From Strobilurus pachycystidiatus (Eukaryota; Basidiomycota; Agaricomycetes; Agaricales; Physalacriaceae), in assembly GCA_019915135.1 (NCBI GenBank), contig JAHLMK010000002.1:1364001-1428000 (forward strand): a DNA stretch of 64,000 bases. Reading direction: 5' to 3'. Shown here piece after piece: positions 1 through 9,620 of this stretch; the stretch's first letter is position 1; every line of letters begins with the position of its first letter. The position numbers and the translations under genes were made by a program. The notes beneath the pieces are model-generated. The model saw only the letters and a program-made list of their open reading frames with translations, made no database searches and had not been told where the DNA came from.

Positions 1-975
1 GGCATCACAACAGATGAGTTCGCAGACGTATTCATCAAAGGAGTGGTCTGCAGATTCGGCTTACCACTCAGCATGATCACGGATCGAGACCCTCGATGGA
101 CAGCGGAATTCTGGAAAGCATTAGCGAAGAAGTTGAAAATAAGAATGGCCATGTCTTCAGCGCATCACCCTCAGCACGACGGCCAAACCGAGATCGTGAA
201 TCGACTTCTAGAAACAATGCTCCGTGCGTACGTTGCAAAAGACAAGAAGGACTGGGCGTACTGGCTCACCTTGTTGGAATTTGCGTACAACGCGCACCTA
301 CACGCGTCAACCGGCACGTCTCCCTTCATGTTTCTATACGGCTACCAACCTCGATCCCCAATGGACGCCTCCTTTACGAACATCGACTCGGCTCGAGTAT
401 CGGCCAAAGTACGAGGGACGCAAGAATTTCTGAAGAATTTGCAGTTCCATCGCGACGCGGCCCGCCAAGCTATAGCTCACAGTCAAGCTATGCAAGCGAA
501 ATACTATAACCGAGGGAGGCGGCCAGCAGAGGAATTCGAGCCTGGCAACAAGGTTTTAGTCAACCCACACTCTCTGGAATGGGTAGAAAGCAAAGGAAAA
601 GGCGCGAAATTCAACCAGAGATGGATTGGTCCGTTCGAAATCGCGGAGAAGATATCACCAACTACGGTTCGCCTACGTTTGAGCGATCAATATCCGGGCA
701 GCCCCAATTTCAACATTGAGCACTTACGGCGCTACTACGAGGACGAAAACATGAATCGAGGTCGAACAATCCTTCCGGGTACGCGAGACCACAAGCCGGC
801 TTCAGAGGAGGAGGAAATCGAAAGTATTGTTATGCACAAGCCCACCGCTAAAGGCACGAGATATCTTGTCCGGTGGAAAGGTCTGGGTCCCCAATTCGAC
901 ACCTGGAAATCGGAGAGGGATCTGAAGAACGCGTCCGAGACTCTTAGAGAGTACCGGAAAGAAAACGGACTATAA
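1..975 (+). CDS. Integrase C-terminal half with chromodomain (element A pol), partial
   Basis: The reading frame is open from base 1, so the start lies upstream. Recognisable parts are the second catalytic Asp of the DDE core (motif SMITDRDPRW near residue 25 of the visible part), the glutamate region HHPQHDGQTEIVNRL, the retroviral integrase C-terminal beta barrel with a GPFEIAEKI motif, and a C-terminal chromodomain (EEIESIVMHK ... YLVRWKGLGP ... DTWKSE). A chromodomain fused to integrase is the mark of Ty3/gypsy chromoviruses and is thought to steer integration to marked chromatin. The ORF ends with TAA at 973-975. No frameshift is seen in the visible part. Confidence 0.93.
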   Translation, partial: GITTDEFADVFIKGVVCRFGLPLSMITDRDPRWTAEFWKALAKKLKIRMAMSSAHHPQHDGQTEIVNRLLETMLRAYVAKDKKDWAYWLTLLEFAYNAHLHASTGTSPFMFLYGYQPRSPMDASFTNIDSARVSAKVRGTQEFLKNLQFHRDAARQAIAHSQAMQAKYYNRGRRPAEEFEPGNKVLVNPHSLEWVESKGKGAKFNQRWIGPFEIAEKISPTTVRLRLSDQYPGSPNFNIEHLRRYYEDENMNRGRTILPGTRDHKPASEEEEIESIVMHKPTAKGTRYLVRWKGLGPQFDTWKSERDLKNASETLREYRKENGL

Positions 976-1197
976 CCGGTCCGGCAAGTGCCCCCATCAT
1001 CACCTGATGAACTCAAACGGGTAATTCCCATCAATTCCTTTCCCTCCGTTTACCTCTCTCTTTCTTATCTTTTCATTCCCTTCTTTCTACGTCTTTCTCA
1101 ACATCCCGTCGTCGATTAAGAGAGCGGCTGGTGGTAACACCTATCCCTCGAGATCAACGATTGAGCCGATTTCCGTGCGTACCGCCGGTCTGAAGCT

Positions 1198-4026
1198 ATG
1201 GATGACTTTCTCTTCTACGATTCCACCGGCTACGTTCGCCTACTCAGCGAGCAGTTTCGAGACGGCATTCGATGCGTAGGATGGCATAGCTCCGCCGTCT
1301 TCCTTCCCCTCGACGCCATGGAACGCGATCGTTTCGACGTCTTTGATCTGGCCCCGACGCCCGATTTCTTCCAACAAAGGCATGGCAATGGCGGTCTCGA
1401 GTACATGGCTCGATGGGCGCCCAAAGTGCACTATTACGGGTACGCTCCTGTCCCTAATCAGGTTGACATAGAATCGGTGTGGTTTTGCGACCTACGCGCC
1501 ACTGCGCCTCGGCAAATTAGCAGCCAGGGATTCTTTCAACTGGCTCAACACGATCGAGCGGAGGCTAGCGCGGATCTGTATGCGTGGAAACGTTATATGC
1601 AGTGCCTGTACGACTCCCCGAATTGTCCTATCAACTGTCCCCGTCCCCCAGATATCGACATCAGCCGCTTGGCCGCGTCTTTCCACACTCCACACGATCT
1701 CGATTGCGCATTCTTTACCGCAAAAATTTGGATGTTACAGAATATGGGTTGGGCACATTGGTATCGGTCTTTACCTGACTGGGATGATGGTCTGGACGTG
1801 GAGACGAGGCAGAGAGTTATTGACTGGGACCTCGATTCGAACTTCGTCCGAGGCTTCTTTTTCGATCTCCAAGTCGACAGTCCTACTGTTAACCCGGGCA
1901 TGTGGTCAACAAATGACATTCCATTTTACGCTTTCAACCTGGTGGGAGAATTACCGTACCGCGCCGCTAAGTTCAACACTACACTCAATTTCGCCATCGT
2001 CGGTTCACGGGTTCATGACGATGAATGGTTCTCTCCACCGACATGACTCTTGAGTGACATTTTCCATGACGCTCAAGCTTTGGACAACTTGTTTCGTCCT
2101 CGTATTCCGGCGCTTCCCGTCCCTTACAAAATCTCGCACGAGTACGTCGACGCGAACGCTCGCATTGGCATCATGCAGGCTCCGAACTGGAAGTCGAAAG
2201 CAATCACTGACCTTTCATGGAAGGGATACAAATACCTCTTCGATTATCAAGTCACCTTCGAACGCCTGCACCGTCACGGTCGAGTACTCGATGGCCAAAA
2301 GATCATTACCTTCTTCACCTGGCGTCGTATCCGCGATTGGGAAAACGAATTCCTCCCTCAGAAGGAGCGCGACATCATTCGCGGGGTCCTGCGGAAGTTG
2401 AAGATGGGGACGGTGGATAGCCCGGAGCTAGTGCGCGAGCGCGAACGTTGGACTAATGCTCCGAGCCAAGGCTACACGTACAAGGACGACGTCCTCGTAC
2501 CCTACGAGGAGTGGCACCACGACGGTATGTTCGGACTAGTGCATCCCGAACCACTAGCATATAAAGCCCAATATCTCCGCGTCGTCGCCAGCCAAGAAGA
2601 CCAACCTGTGGCGGGCCCGTCTGGACACATGGACAACGAAGATAATCTATCCGAACAGGAGAACGATACAACTTCGGTGTCGGGGGGCGGTACCAAACGA
2701 TACTTCGAGGAGAATGACGACGATGATCAAGACCACGAGGATGACCGTAGCAAATCTCAATCGGTTAAACGAGCTCGTTCCCGTTCCCCATCGCTCGAAC
2801 ACACCAGCACGGGCACTTTCCATGACGCGCACGACCTATCTGATCAGTACCATCGCATCACCTTGGACGAATATATCCCGGTCAGTCATCGGTACATCGA
2901 CGAACAATTTGGTCCAGCCAACTACAAACACGATGGCGAGTTAGATTTGACCAAGGTGCCGAGCTATCATTTCGAACCAGTGCACGAAGATATTCCCGCC
3001 TCAACGTTCGAGCGCCTTCCTATTACGCCCGTCGCCGCCTACAATCTGCTCGTCTGGGGCCGTAACTGCCTACCAATTTTACCGTTTGACGCGACGGAGC
3101 TTTACCTGACGGACAAGGTCAAGGAACTCGGCTATCTCGTTCTTACAGAGAGACAGGAAAGCGTAGCCCGTTTCTTCGGTCTCTCCTTCCCCGAAGAGAG
3201 ATCAGCAGAAGAATTAATTCGACACCTAGTTGCCGTCGGTTCTGGATTCCAGATCTGTTATGCCATGAAGGATTTCGGGCGCTGGTCTTTGAGCGACGAC
3301 ATGATTTCCGGCATGGATCTCTCGATGGGCTCAGCGTCTTTGGGTCCCAACTCCAATTTGGAGCAAGTCCGTTGGGCAAAGCGAGGTAGCACTATGGCTA
3401 GTGATTGGCGCGCAAAGGCTGGAGCCATCATGAACTCTCCACACGGCGCTCGCGCTATGGTCGAAAGGGGTGGAGCGACGTTTCGAATCCTCCGTCGAGT
3501 CGCTCCCGAACTTATAGCCAAAGCTTTCGAAGGCCCCTCAGCTAACGTCCGGCGTCACATTCTAGGAGCCACTAACAGCGGAGTAAAAGGATCCGAACTA
3601 GTTATCGGGGACCGTCTTACTGACGCCGAGCTGAACATCCTCTTTGGATTCATGCCCGCAAACTTGTCTCACCCCGAGCAGACCAGTACTCGTTACATCT
3701 GGCCTTCAGACGATCTTTTGAAGGAAATCTGGCCCGTGGAAAACGACCAGACGTTTGCTGGAGTTTGGAATCTCGTTTGTGACCAGATTTTCACTCGAAT
3801 CTGGAACGAAATCAGCGATCGTCAGGGAGAGGGAGCTCAGTCCCGTACCGCCAGGGATTTCAGGATGCTCTTCCGCGACAAGTATCACCACCTGCGACAC
3901 AGTGTCAACCATATTGCGTCGGAGGCTGATCTAGACCGTGGCGTACAAATCCTCCGCTACGGTTGGAGTACATCCTGGCGTCAGGTCAAGATTTCCGATC
4001 TCAACTTACCGCCGGAACTGGACTAA
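1198..4026 (+). pseudogene. Extra ORF downstream of pol in element A, split by one TGA
   Basis: One frame runs from ATG 1198 to TAA 4026 (943 codons) broken only by TGA at 2044-2046. Part one is 282 aa; part two is about 660 codons. I do not recognise the protein. It has aromatic, Trp-rich segments, a highly acidic stretch followed by a basic Arg/Ser segment around residues 490-550 (a nuclear-localisation-like K/R patch), and no predicted signal peptide or membrane helix, so it does not look like an envelope protein. It lies between the chromodomain and the 3' LTR and so belongs to the element. The TGA could derive from CGA (Arg) by one C-to-T change; leaky termination is an alternative. Confidence 0.7.
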
Positions 4027-4041
4027 TTTGCGACTCAGCCT

Positions 4042-4051
4042 GGGGGGGCAC
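4042..4051 (+). other. Polypurine tract of element A
   Basis: A run of seven G followed by CAC lies directly against the 3' LTR. This is where plus-strand priming is expected in LTR retroelements. Confidence 0.65.
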
Positions 4052-4304
4052 TGTAACGATTATTATACCACTTGCATACTACTTACCATCCGTCTTTCTC
4101 TTAGGCTAAATACACGAATGAGTACGGAATATCTTATTCCAGTAGAGTACTTACTTAGCCAAACATGTACAATTAGAATCATCATCTTACTTCTACTCCG
4201 TCGTGTGCGAACACCTGGTCGCAACTAGTGCGCCGTTCAGCCTGAGGACTCGTCTTAGGATCGACGTCAAGCGTTCACCAACGACGTAAGCAACAACGCT
4301 TACA
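4052..4304 (+). repeat. 3' LTR of element A (253 bp)
   Basis: Begins TGTAACG and ends GCTTACA, giving a 5-bp terminal inverted repeat TGTAA/TTACA. The left edge abuts the polypurine tract and the right edge abuts the resumed RT coding sequence of element B. Confidence 0.8.
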
Positions 4305-5927
4305 GGGACGCGAGATAGCGGCGTAGTTCCAAATGAAGTTTCGCATAAGACCCGCCGTACCAAGGAAGGCCCTAACATCATGAACATCGCGACATGGACC
4401 CCAACTAAGGATCTTCAAAACCTTCGAGTCGTCGGGGATGCGGCCTTCGTAGGTGCAAGTGTTTCCGACGATGACGGCTTCAGGTACGCAAAGGTACGCC
4501 TTCTTGCCAGACCATGTGCATCTGACGTACTTGATGCGCTGGATGACCCGGTTAAGGTTGAGGAAGTGTTCCCATACAAAACGGTGGATGCCTGGATTTT
4601 CCGGGTGAAGCTCGTATCCTCCATCGGGGAGTTCATACCGCGTCGAAGGTCCCTTGACACCGGCATCGTCCAAGAATGGTATCGTGACATGAGGAATTTC
4701 GTCCTGAAGGGTATACGTGACGTCGCCATGCAAAACTTGGACCGAATTAGTCCAACCCATAGGTAACTTCGTCAACCGAAAGGTCCCCAATGGAGTCTGG
4801 AAGGTAGTATAGTCCCGGGAACGCCAATGGAGGGTACGTTGATCAAAAGCAACATAGAGATCGAGAACACCGTAGCAAGCGCGAGCACCGAAGGACTCTG
4901 CTAGTGTCTCGACGAAGGGTATAACACCGGCATCGCGGATGGTGACTGCATTGAGGGGCTGGAGATCGTGAACAATACGAAGGGAAGTCCCGTCCTTCTT
5001 GAGCACCGTAAACCACCTCGAACGATAGGAGGAGTTGCTAGGTTCGTACGCCCCCGAAGCAATCTTGTCGCGGACGATCTTGATGATCTGTTCATAGAGA
5101 CCAGGTGGAATGGGTATGTTTCGGTGTACCCACGGAGTGTGCTCGGTGACCGGCATGGTGATCGGAGGGAAGAAGTCTTCTCGAAAGTGACCTTTCTGGG
5201 ATTCGTCCCATGCGAAGGCACCTTCTTGAAGCATCATGAGGTGGTGCATGAGCTTTCGCTCCTCCGGCCAAAGAAAGTCGCCGGGATGAAGGCTGTCGAT
5301 GATTTCTTTGTTTTCGAGGGTGTACCGACCCGTCGGGGTGAATTCGGGTGGGAAGGGAGAGAGATTCGGAAGGTCCTTCAACGGGTCTCCTGTGATGTTC
5401 CGTTGCACTCGAAAGTGCTCCGGAAGGGTAGCGGGAACTGGCTTGGTGCGATCCGCAACCTTCTTGTATTTGGTAGCAAGGATTCCGAACGGGGTATGAG
5501 GGCCCTCGCCTTCGGCAAAGGGGTTGATGAGGGTTTCCAGTGCCGTCGTGTATACTGGATTTTCGACGAGCATCGATGCGTACGCCTGTTGAAGAGGTAG
5601 CTCGGTGAACGGAAGGACAATTCGTGGGCCGCAATGTCCAGTGCTGGGGTATCCAACGTCGTCCCAGCCCCCGAAGGTAGCTGCAGCAAGGACAAACGCG
5701 CGATCGGAGAAAGAAGTGGAGGAACTATCACAAGAGAGAGATTCGGAGACGAGAGATTGAGATAAGGCAGAGAGAGAGATAGAGAAGCCGGGTATTGAAG
5801 CCGTATCCTGAATGGAAAACGGGTCGCTAGTCGGCTGAGCGAGATGCGGTGTCCTGTTCGAGTGTTCCGTGGCGAGTTGTTCGACCGATATTACGAATCC
5901 AATTTCTTCCCCGTCTTGTAGATCCAT
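4305..5927 (-). pseudogene. Reverse transcriptase ORF of element B, truncated by element A
   Basis: About 540 aa. A linker region is followed by the RT palm and fingers (motifs SRWFTVLKKDGTSLRIVHD, LDLYVAFDQRTLH, FRLTKLPMGWTNS) and the catalytic loop IPFLDDAG, that is FLDD in place of the common YxDD, then the thumb/connection (DVHDVRAFLGTAGLMRNF). The sequence breaks after ISRP, where RNase H and integrase should follow; the codons beyond 4305 come from the LTR of A. The start ATG (5927-5925) shares one base with the gag stop, so translation probably depends on termination-reinitiation. Confidence 0.9.
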
Positions 5928-5929
5928 TA
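5925..5929 (-). promoter_or_regulatory. TAATG stop-start overlap between gag and pol of element B
   Basis: On the minus strand the gag stop TAA (5929-5927) and the pol start ATG (5927-5925) share one base. This arrangement allows ribosomes to terminate and reinitiate and gives low pol output without a frameshift. Confidence 0.7.
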
Positions 5930-8923
5930 GTGTCTAATCGGGGGTCGAGTGGAGTGAATGTGTGGTTTCGAAGATACGTGACTGGTTTCGGCGCGGTCCG
6001 AAAAGTGTGGCTCCCCTCGGTCATGGGTAGGGATGGTAACTACGGCCGACGAATTGGGATCCGTGATGGTAAGGAGCTGGTCCCCATCGTGGAAGTCCTT
6101 CAACGAGCCCTCGGTGAGGATGGTGAAGGGTCTCCCCATCAAGACATCGTAGGCCGCTCCTCGAATGACATGCACTTGAAGGTAGATGGTAATGCCAGCT
6201 ATTGCGAAGGGGACGTTGTGACACATTCCGAGGGATCTGTCAAACTGTCCGTTGGCGGACTGAACTTTGACAGTTATAGTGTTATCGAGTGGACAGCCGA
6301 TCCTTCGCCAGACAGTCTCGGACATCGCCACAAGCTGTGAACCTCCGTCGAGTACCGCCTCGACCTCCCATAAGGTGTCGATGACGGGAGTGATGGCCCG
6401 TAGGGATGCCGACTCGGCTGCAACAGTAATGGAATCCGGAAGCGACTGAAGAAGGGAGGTGTAGTAGTCCTCAACCTTCTCGATGGCCGTACGGTCGTCC
6501 ACGTCGGGCAAGCCAACCGAAAACACCTGCCCCTCCTCGATACCTTCGTCGAAGGACTCTTCTCCCTCGATGCCGAGCAACTCCGAGAGGAAGGCCCCCA
6601 AACGAGCTCCGCCAGCCTCCGGGTCCATTCGACGGGGTGTAATCTTGTCGCGCAGCTGCCGACGAAGGTCTGGGGAGACTGCCAAGACATCTGCAGTCGT
6701 AAACTCAGACTTTCGGTCCAGGATGGCTCGAATGATACGATCGACAGCCGTAGGATCCTCAATAGGGGCCGTGGTCCGGTACTGCTTCCCCGATTCCCTT
6801 CCTGGTGCGTTATCTCTGGCCCTGGGACCCGCCTGGACACCCTTCTCCCTTGGTGACGGTTCCGCAGAGGGACGAGGGTCCGGAACATCCAGCGGCTGAC
6901 TAGGTGGGTTTGCAGCACGCTGCCGAGGTTCGATGAGGTGCCCCGGATGTGGTGGAACGGGGTAGCGACGTTCCCCAGATGGTAAAACTTGCCTATCTGG
7001 GTGTCGAGCTGGAATTGGAGGTGCCGGTGACGCCTTCTCCGCCTCCGGACGATGACGAAGGCGGTCCTTTGAAGGGTCTGAACGTGCCTTCGCAGGATCG
7101 AAAGCTTTTCCAGCTTCGGGTGGGTTCGCTCTGCCGGCAGCACGAGTAACGACATTGTGGGCCGAAAGGAACCGATCCTTCCCTTCAGACACCTGCTCAC
7201 AAGTAGCTTTGAACGCCGCCATCTGTTCGTCCCAAGGGGCGTTAGAGGACAGGCCAAATGTGGAAGCTGCGAAAACCTCGGCAGGAATGGTCTGAGGTCC
7301 CGATGCGGATGGACCACGACCTGAACCAGTAGTGGACCCGATTTCTACAAGGAAAGATTGTGCCGAAGGACCATTGGTGTTACCAGATTGAGCGCCGCCA
7401 TTCGAAGGTAAGGACGCCGAAGGTGGAGGATTCCTTTCGTAGAAGTTTCGAATTTGAACGAACGGCGCTTTGCGTCCTGGCGGGAAACGGCTACCATCCC
7501 TCATGACAGCACGTCCATCGGGTCCGTTACGAATGAAGCCTTCATTCGTAAGCGCCTTGAACTCGTCACAACTTTCCCAGTTGGAACAGTTCTTCAACCG
7601 GCAGAAGCCACAAGAAGGCTCCAACGGGTTTCGATACGGCCCTCCGCGTCCTCCTTGGTAGTTTCCGGCCTCGCCTTGGTACCCTCGACCTCCCTGGAAG
7701 TTTGTGTTCTGATAGCCTGGTCCGCCACCGCCATAGTCGTTGCTCCAATAGTTGTTTCGAGGTTGCGGAACGGGAGCGGCGAGTCGTTCTACCAGGGTGT
7801 TCACCGCATTCCCCAACTTTTCAAGAACGAGAGCCGAGGCGTCCTTCTCCTCAGCCTTTACTACAATGGGTGCTCGAAACCCCGACGAAGGTAGGGATGT
7901 ATAGACGGGGTTGGGTACCGCAACGGCGTCGTGGGCACCTTCGGACCCCGGTAAGACCCAATCGGCAGCTGAGATGATTTGGGAAATTTTGTATGGCTTC
8001 GAAGGTCGGTGGTCTGGGTATTTGGTGGAGAGCCGAAGTCGGACCTTGGCTTCGAGGTCTGATCCTAGGCCAATGAAGCAAGCCCGGGACTCGTCTGCAC
8101 GGGATATTTGCTCATCTTCCGTCAGGGCATCAACCATATGCGAGAAGGTCCGAGCGAAGGCCCCCAACTGCTCCCTAGTGGTGATAGGTTGGTCCTTCGC
8201 CTGACGGCGAGCGTAGGATTCGAGATCGGCGGGCTCATAACGGGTAGTGACTACTGAGCCGGGGTAGAGAGTATGGATGGCTGTTTTGAAGGCATCCCAC
8301 GTGGGTGCAACAGCAGCGGCGCCAGCCGAGGGTGCTATAGGTCGGGCACAACGCTCCCAGGCACGCCGTTGGTCCGCCTTGATGTAGTGAATGGCCCACT
8401 TGATGTAATCCGCATCCGTCGAGAGTGACTTGTCCTGGCAAGTAAGCTCCACATTTTCAAGGTAGTCGGTAAGGTCTCGAGGGTCATCGGAGAAGTGGAG
8501 AGCATTCCTTGACCCTCGAATTGGCATGTGCGACGTAGTTGTGGTTGCCATGATAACCGGAGGAAGTGATATTGGAGGAGGAAGGATATTTTGAGATGAA
8601 GGGACGTGAACTGATGATGAAGGGAATGCTTCGGCTACGTTGTGTCCAAACAACTTGGGGCTCGAGGGTTCTGAGCCTTCGGAAGACGACTGTTCTGAGG
8701 AGGAGGGTTCGTAGTCAAGGTTTTGGAAGGTCCTCTGTGGTTTGGTTGATACTGCAAGACGTTGGAAGCTCGAAGTGAGGTCCCGTAGCTGCGCAACAAG
8801 GCTCTCCTCAGTGCGTGGGTTCGAAAGGGGTGGTCCAACTCCTGGCGTGGGTGCAGAGGATGAAGCGAACGGTTCGGCGCCTGAAGAGGGATCCGACGAA
8901 GGGATGGAATGGGATGGAGGCAA
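5927..8923 (-). CDS. Gag-protease polyprotein of element B
   Basis: 998 aa from ATG 8923. The N-terminal ~130 residues are Ser/Pro-rich. Residues ~150-330 have the helical gag core (motifs LHFSDDPRDLTDYLENVE and YIKWAIHYIK). A Gly/Asn/Tyr-rich segment follows (~390-430), then a Cys-rich stretch CGFCRLKNCSNWESC that may be a divergent zinc knuckle. A basic/proline-rich linker leads to a retropepsin-like domain near the C-terminus, with the active site as VLDGGSQ rather than D(S/T)G and the later YDVLMGRPF motif. The frame is intact and runs to the overlapping pol start. Placing protease in the gag ORF is usual for such basidiomycete elements. Confidence 0.87.
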   Translation of the reverse strand: MPPSHSIPSSDPSSGAEPFASSSAPTPGVGPPLSNPRTEESLVAQLRDLTSSFQRLAVSTKPQRTFQNLDYEPSSSEQSSSEGSEPSSPKLFGHNVAEAFPSSSVHVPSSQNILPPPISLPPVIMATTTTSHMPIRGSRNALHFSDDPRDLTDYLENVELTCQDKSLSTDADYIKWAIHYIKADQRRAWERCARPIAPSAGAAAVAPTWDAFKTAIHTLYPGSVVTTRYEPADLESYARRQAKDQPITTREQLGAFARTFSHMVDALTEDEQISRADESRACFIGLGSDLEAKVRLRLSTKYPDHRPSKPYKISQIISAADWVLPGSEGAHDAVAVPNPVYTSLPSSGFRAPIVVKAEEKDASALVLEKLGNAVNTLVERLAAPVPQPRNNYWSNDYGGGGPGYQNTNFQGGRGYQGEAGNYQGGRGGPYRNPLEPSCGFCRLKNCSNWESCDEFKALTNEGFIRNGPDGRAVMRDGSRFPPGRKAPFVQIRNFYERNPPPSASLPSNGGAQSGNTNGPSAQSFLVEIGSTTGSGRGPSASGPQTIPAEVFAASTFGLSSNAPWDEQMAAFKATCEQVSEGKDRFLSAHNVVTRAAGRANPPEAGKAFDPAKARSDPSKDRLRHRPEAEKASPAPPIPARHPDRQVLPSGERRYPVPPHPGHLIEPRQRAANPPSQPLDVPDPRPSAEPSPREKGVQAGPRARDNAPGRESGKQYRTTAPIEDPTAVDRIIRAILDRKSEFTTADVLAVSPDLRRQLRDKITPRRMDPEAGGARLGAFLSELLGIEGEESFDEGIEEGQVFSVGLPDVDDRTAIEKVEDYYTSLLQSLPDSITVAAESASLRAITPVIDTLWEVEAVLDGGSQLVAMSETVWRRIGCPLDNTITVKVQSANGQFDRSLGMCHNVPFAIAGITIYLQVHVIRGAAYDVLMGRPFTILTEGSLKDFHDGDQLLTITDPNSSAVVTIPTHDRGEPHFSDRAETSHVSSKPHIHSTRPPIRH

Positions 8924-9094
8924 GGGAAATGGTCCTTCGGTTTCCGGAGCGGAAGTGGAAGCCTGGTCGGCCTGTGTATCAGATGCCGACGGGGTTGCCT
9001 GCGGGGTGCGCTTTAGGAAGCGACCTCGAGCGTCTCGTTGAGCACGTTTCGGGGCCAGAGCCTAGCAGCAAAGTGGTGTGTTGTGGTTGAAACC

Positions 9095-9112
9095 CCCTCG
9101 CGGTGGGCTCCA
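9095..9112 (-). other. tRNA-type primer binding site of element B
   Basis: Two bases inside the 5' LTR the minus strand reads TGGAGCCCACCGCGAGGG. It begins with TGG, the complement of a tRNA 3' CCA, and complementarity to a tRNA acceptor/T-arm seems to continue. The tRNA was not identified. Confidence 0.65.
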
Positions 9113-9114
9113 CT

Positions 9115-9620
9115 TGTACGCAACCTGGCGAGTTCGAACAAGAAATGCTGCAAGCAGCGATATCTCGAGGGAGGCTTCGCAAACGACTACCACGATGCGC
9201 GCAGCAAGGTCGAAGGCTCTGACAACGCTTCGAGGGTGGCACAAAGGTAACCGAAGGTGGAATGAAGGCAAACGAAGGCAGCTACTCAACGAGAGTACGT
9301 CGAAGACCCTCTTTGACGCTGCTGAAGCCTCAAAACTGATTCCTTTGGTATGGTGGGGAAAAGTAAAGTATATTCCCGTCTTCCGACGGTCTCTATCTAC
9401 CTCGGGGCCCTTCGGACCCTGATGGTTGTACCTACGGAACTATGGAATGATATAAATCCTATCTACCTTCGAAACCCCGATTTGCCGTCCTGAGGTCCTT
9501 CCGAAGTCTGGTGAAACGTATCCGAAGCCTCGGCCGTCTGTTGCCTCGGCCGTCGGTCCGGTAGTGCCTTCGACTGCCTTCGAAGGTCCTCAGAGTTCCT
9601 CCAGATGGGTGTGGCGTACA
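9115..9620 (-). repeat. 5' LTR of element B (506 bp)
   Basis: On the plus strand it runs from TGTACGC to GCGTACA, a 7-bp terminal inverted repeat. The PBS next to it confirms the inner edge. The second LTR is outside the window. Confidence 0.8.

Larger units (their letters stand above)
1..4304 (+). mobile_element. LTR retrotransposon A (Ty3/gypsy), 3' part
   Basis: The 3' end of a Ty3/gypsy element whose 5' part lies before the window. In order it has the integrase C-terminal half with chromodomain, a second large ORF, a G-rich polypurine tract and a 253-bp 3' LTR. The LTR ends at 4304, and the RT reading frame of element B (opposite strand) resumes at 4305, so A was inserted into B. The target-site duplication cannot be checked because the 5' LTR is outside. 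Confidence 0.88.
4305..9620 (-). mobile_element. LTR retrotransposon B (Ty3/gypsy), 5' part
   Basis: On the minus strand, in order: 506-bp 5' LTR, tRNA-type PBS, a 998-aa gag-protease ORF, and a pol ORF truncated at 4305 by element A. The rest of pol and the 3' LTR should lie to the left of the window, beyond element A. B itself was inserted into element G; the 5 bp next to its LTR (9621-9625, GTAGG) are the expected target-site copy. Confidence 0.88.

Noticed and set aside
2044..2046. TGA recoding (selenocysteine or readthrough) as the reason for the split ORF
   Set aside because: Fungi of this group lack selenocysteine insertion, the context is TGA CTC rather than TGA CTA, and several unrelated genes here show the same CGA-type TGA. 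Mutation is simpler.
1198..4026. Envelope-like gene in element A
   Set aside because: No signal peptide, membrane span or Cys-rich ectodomain is visible.
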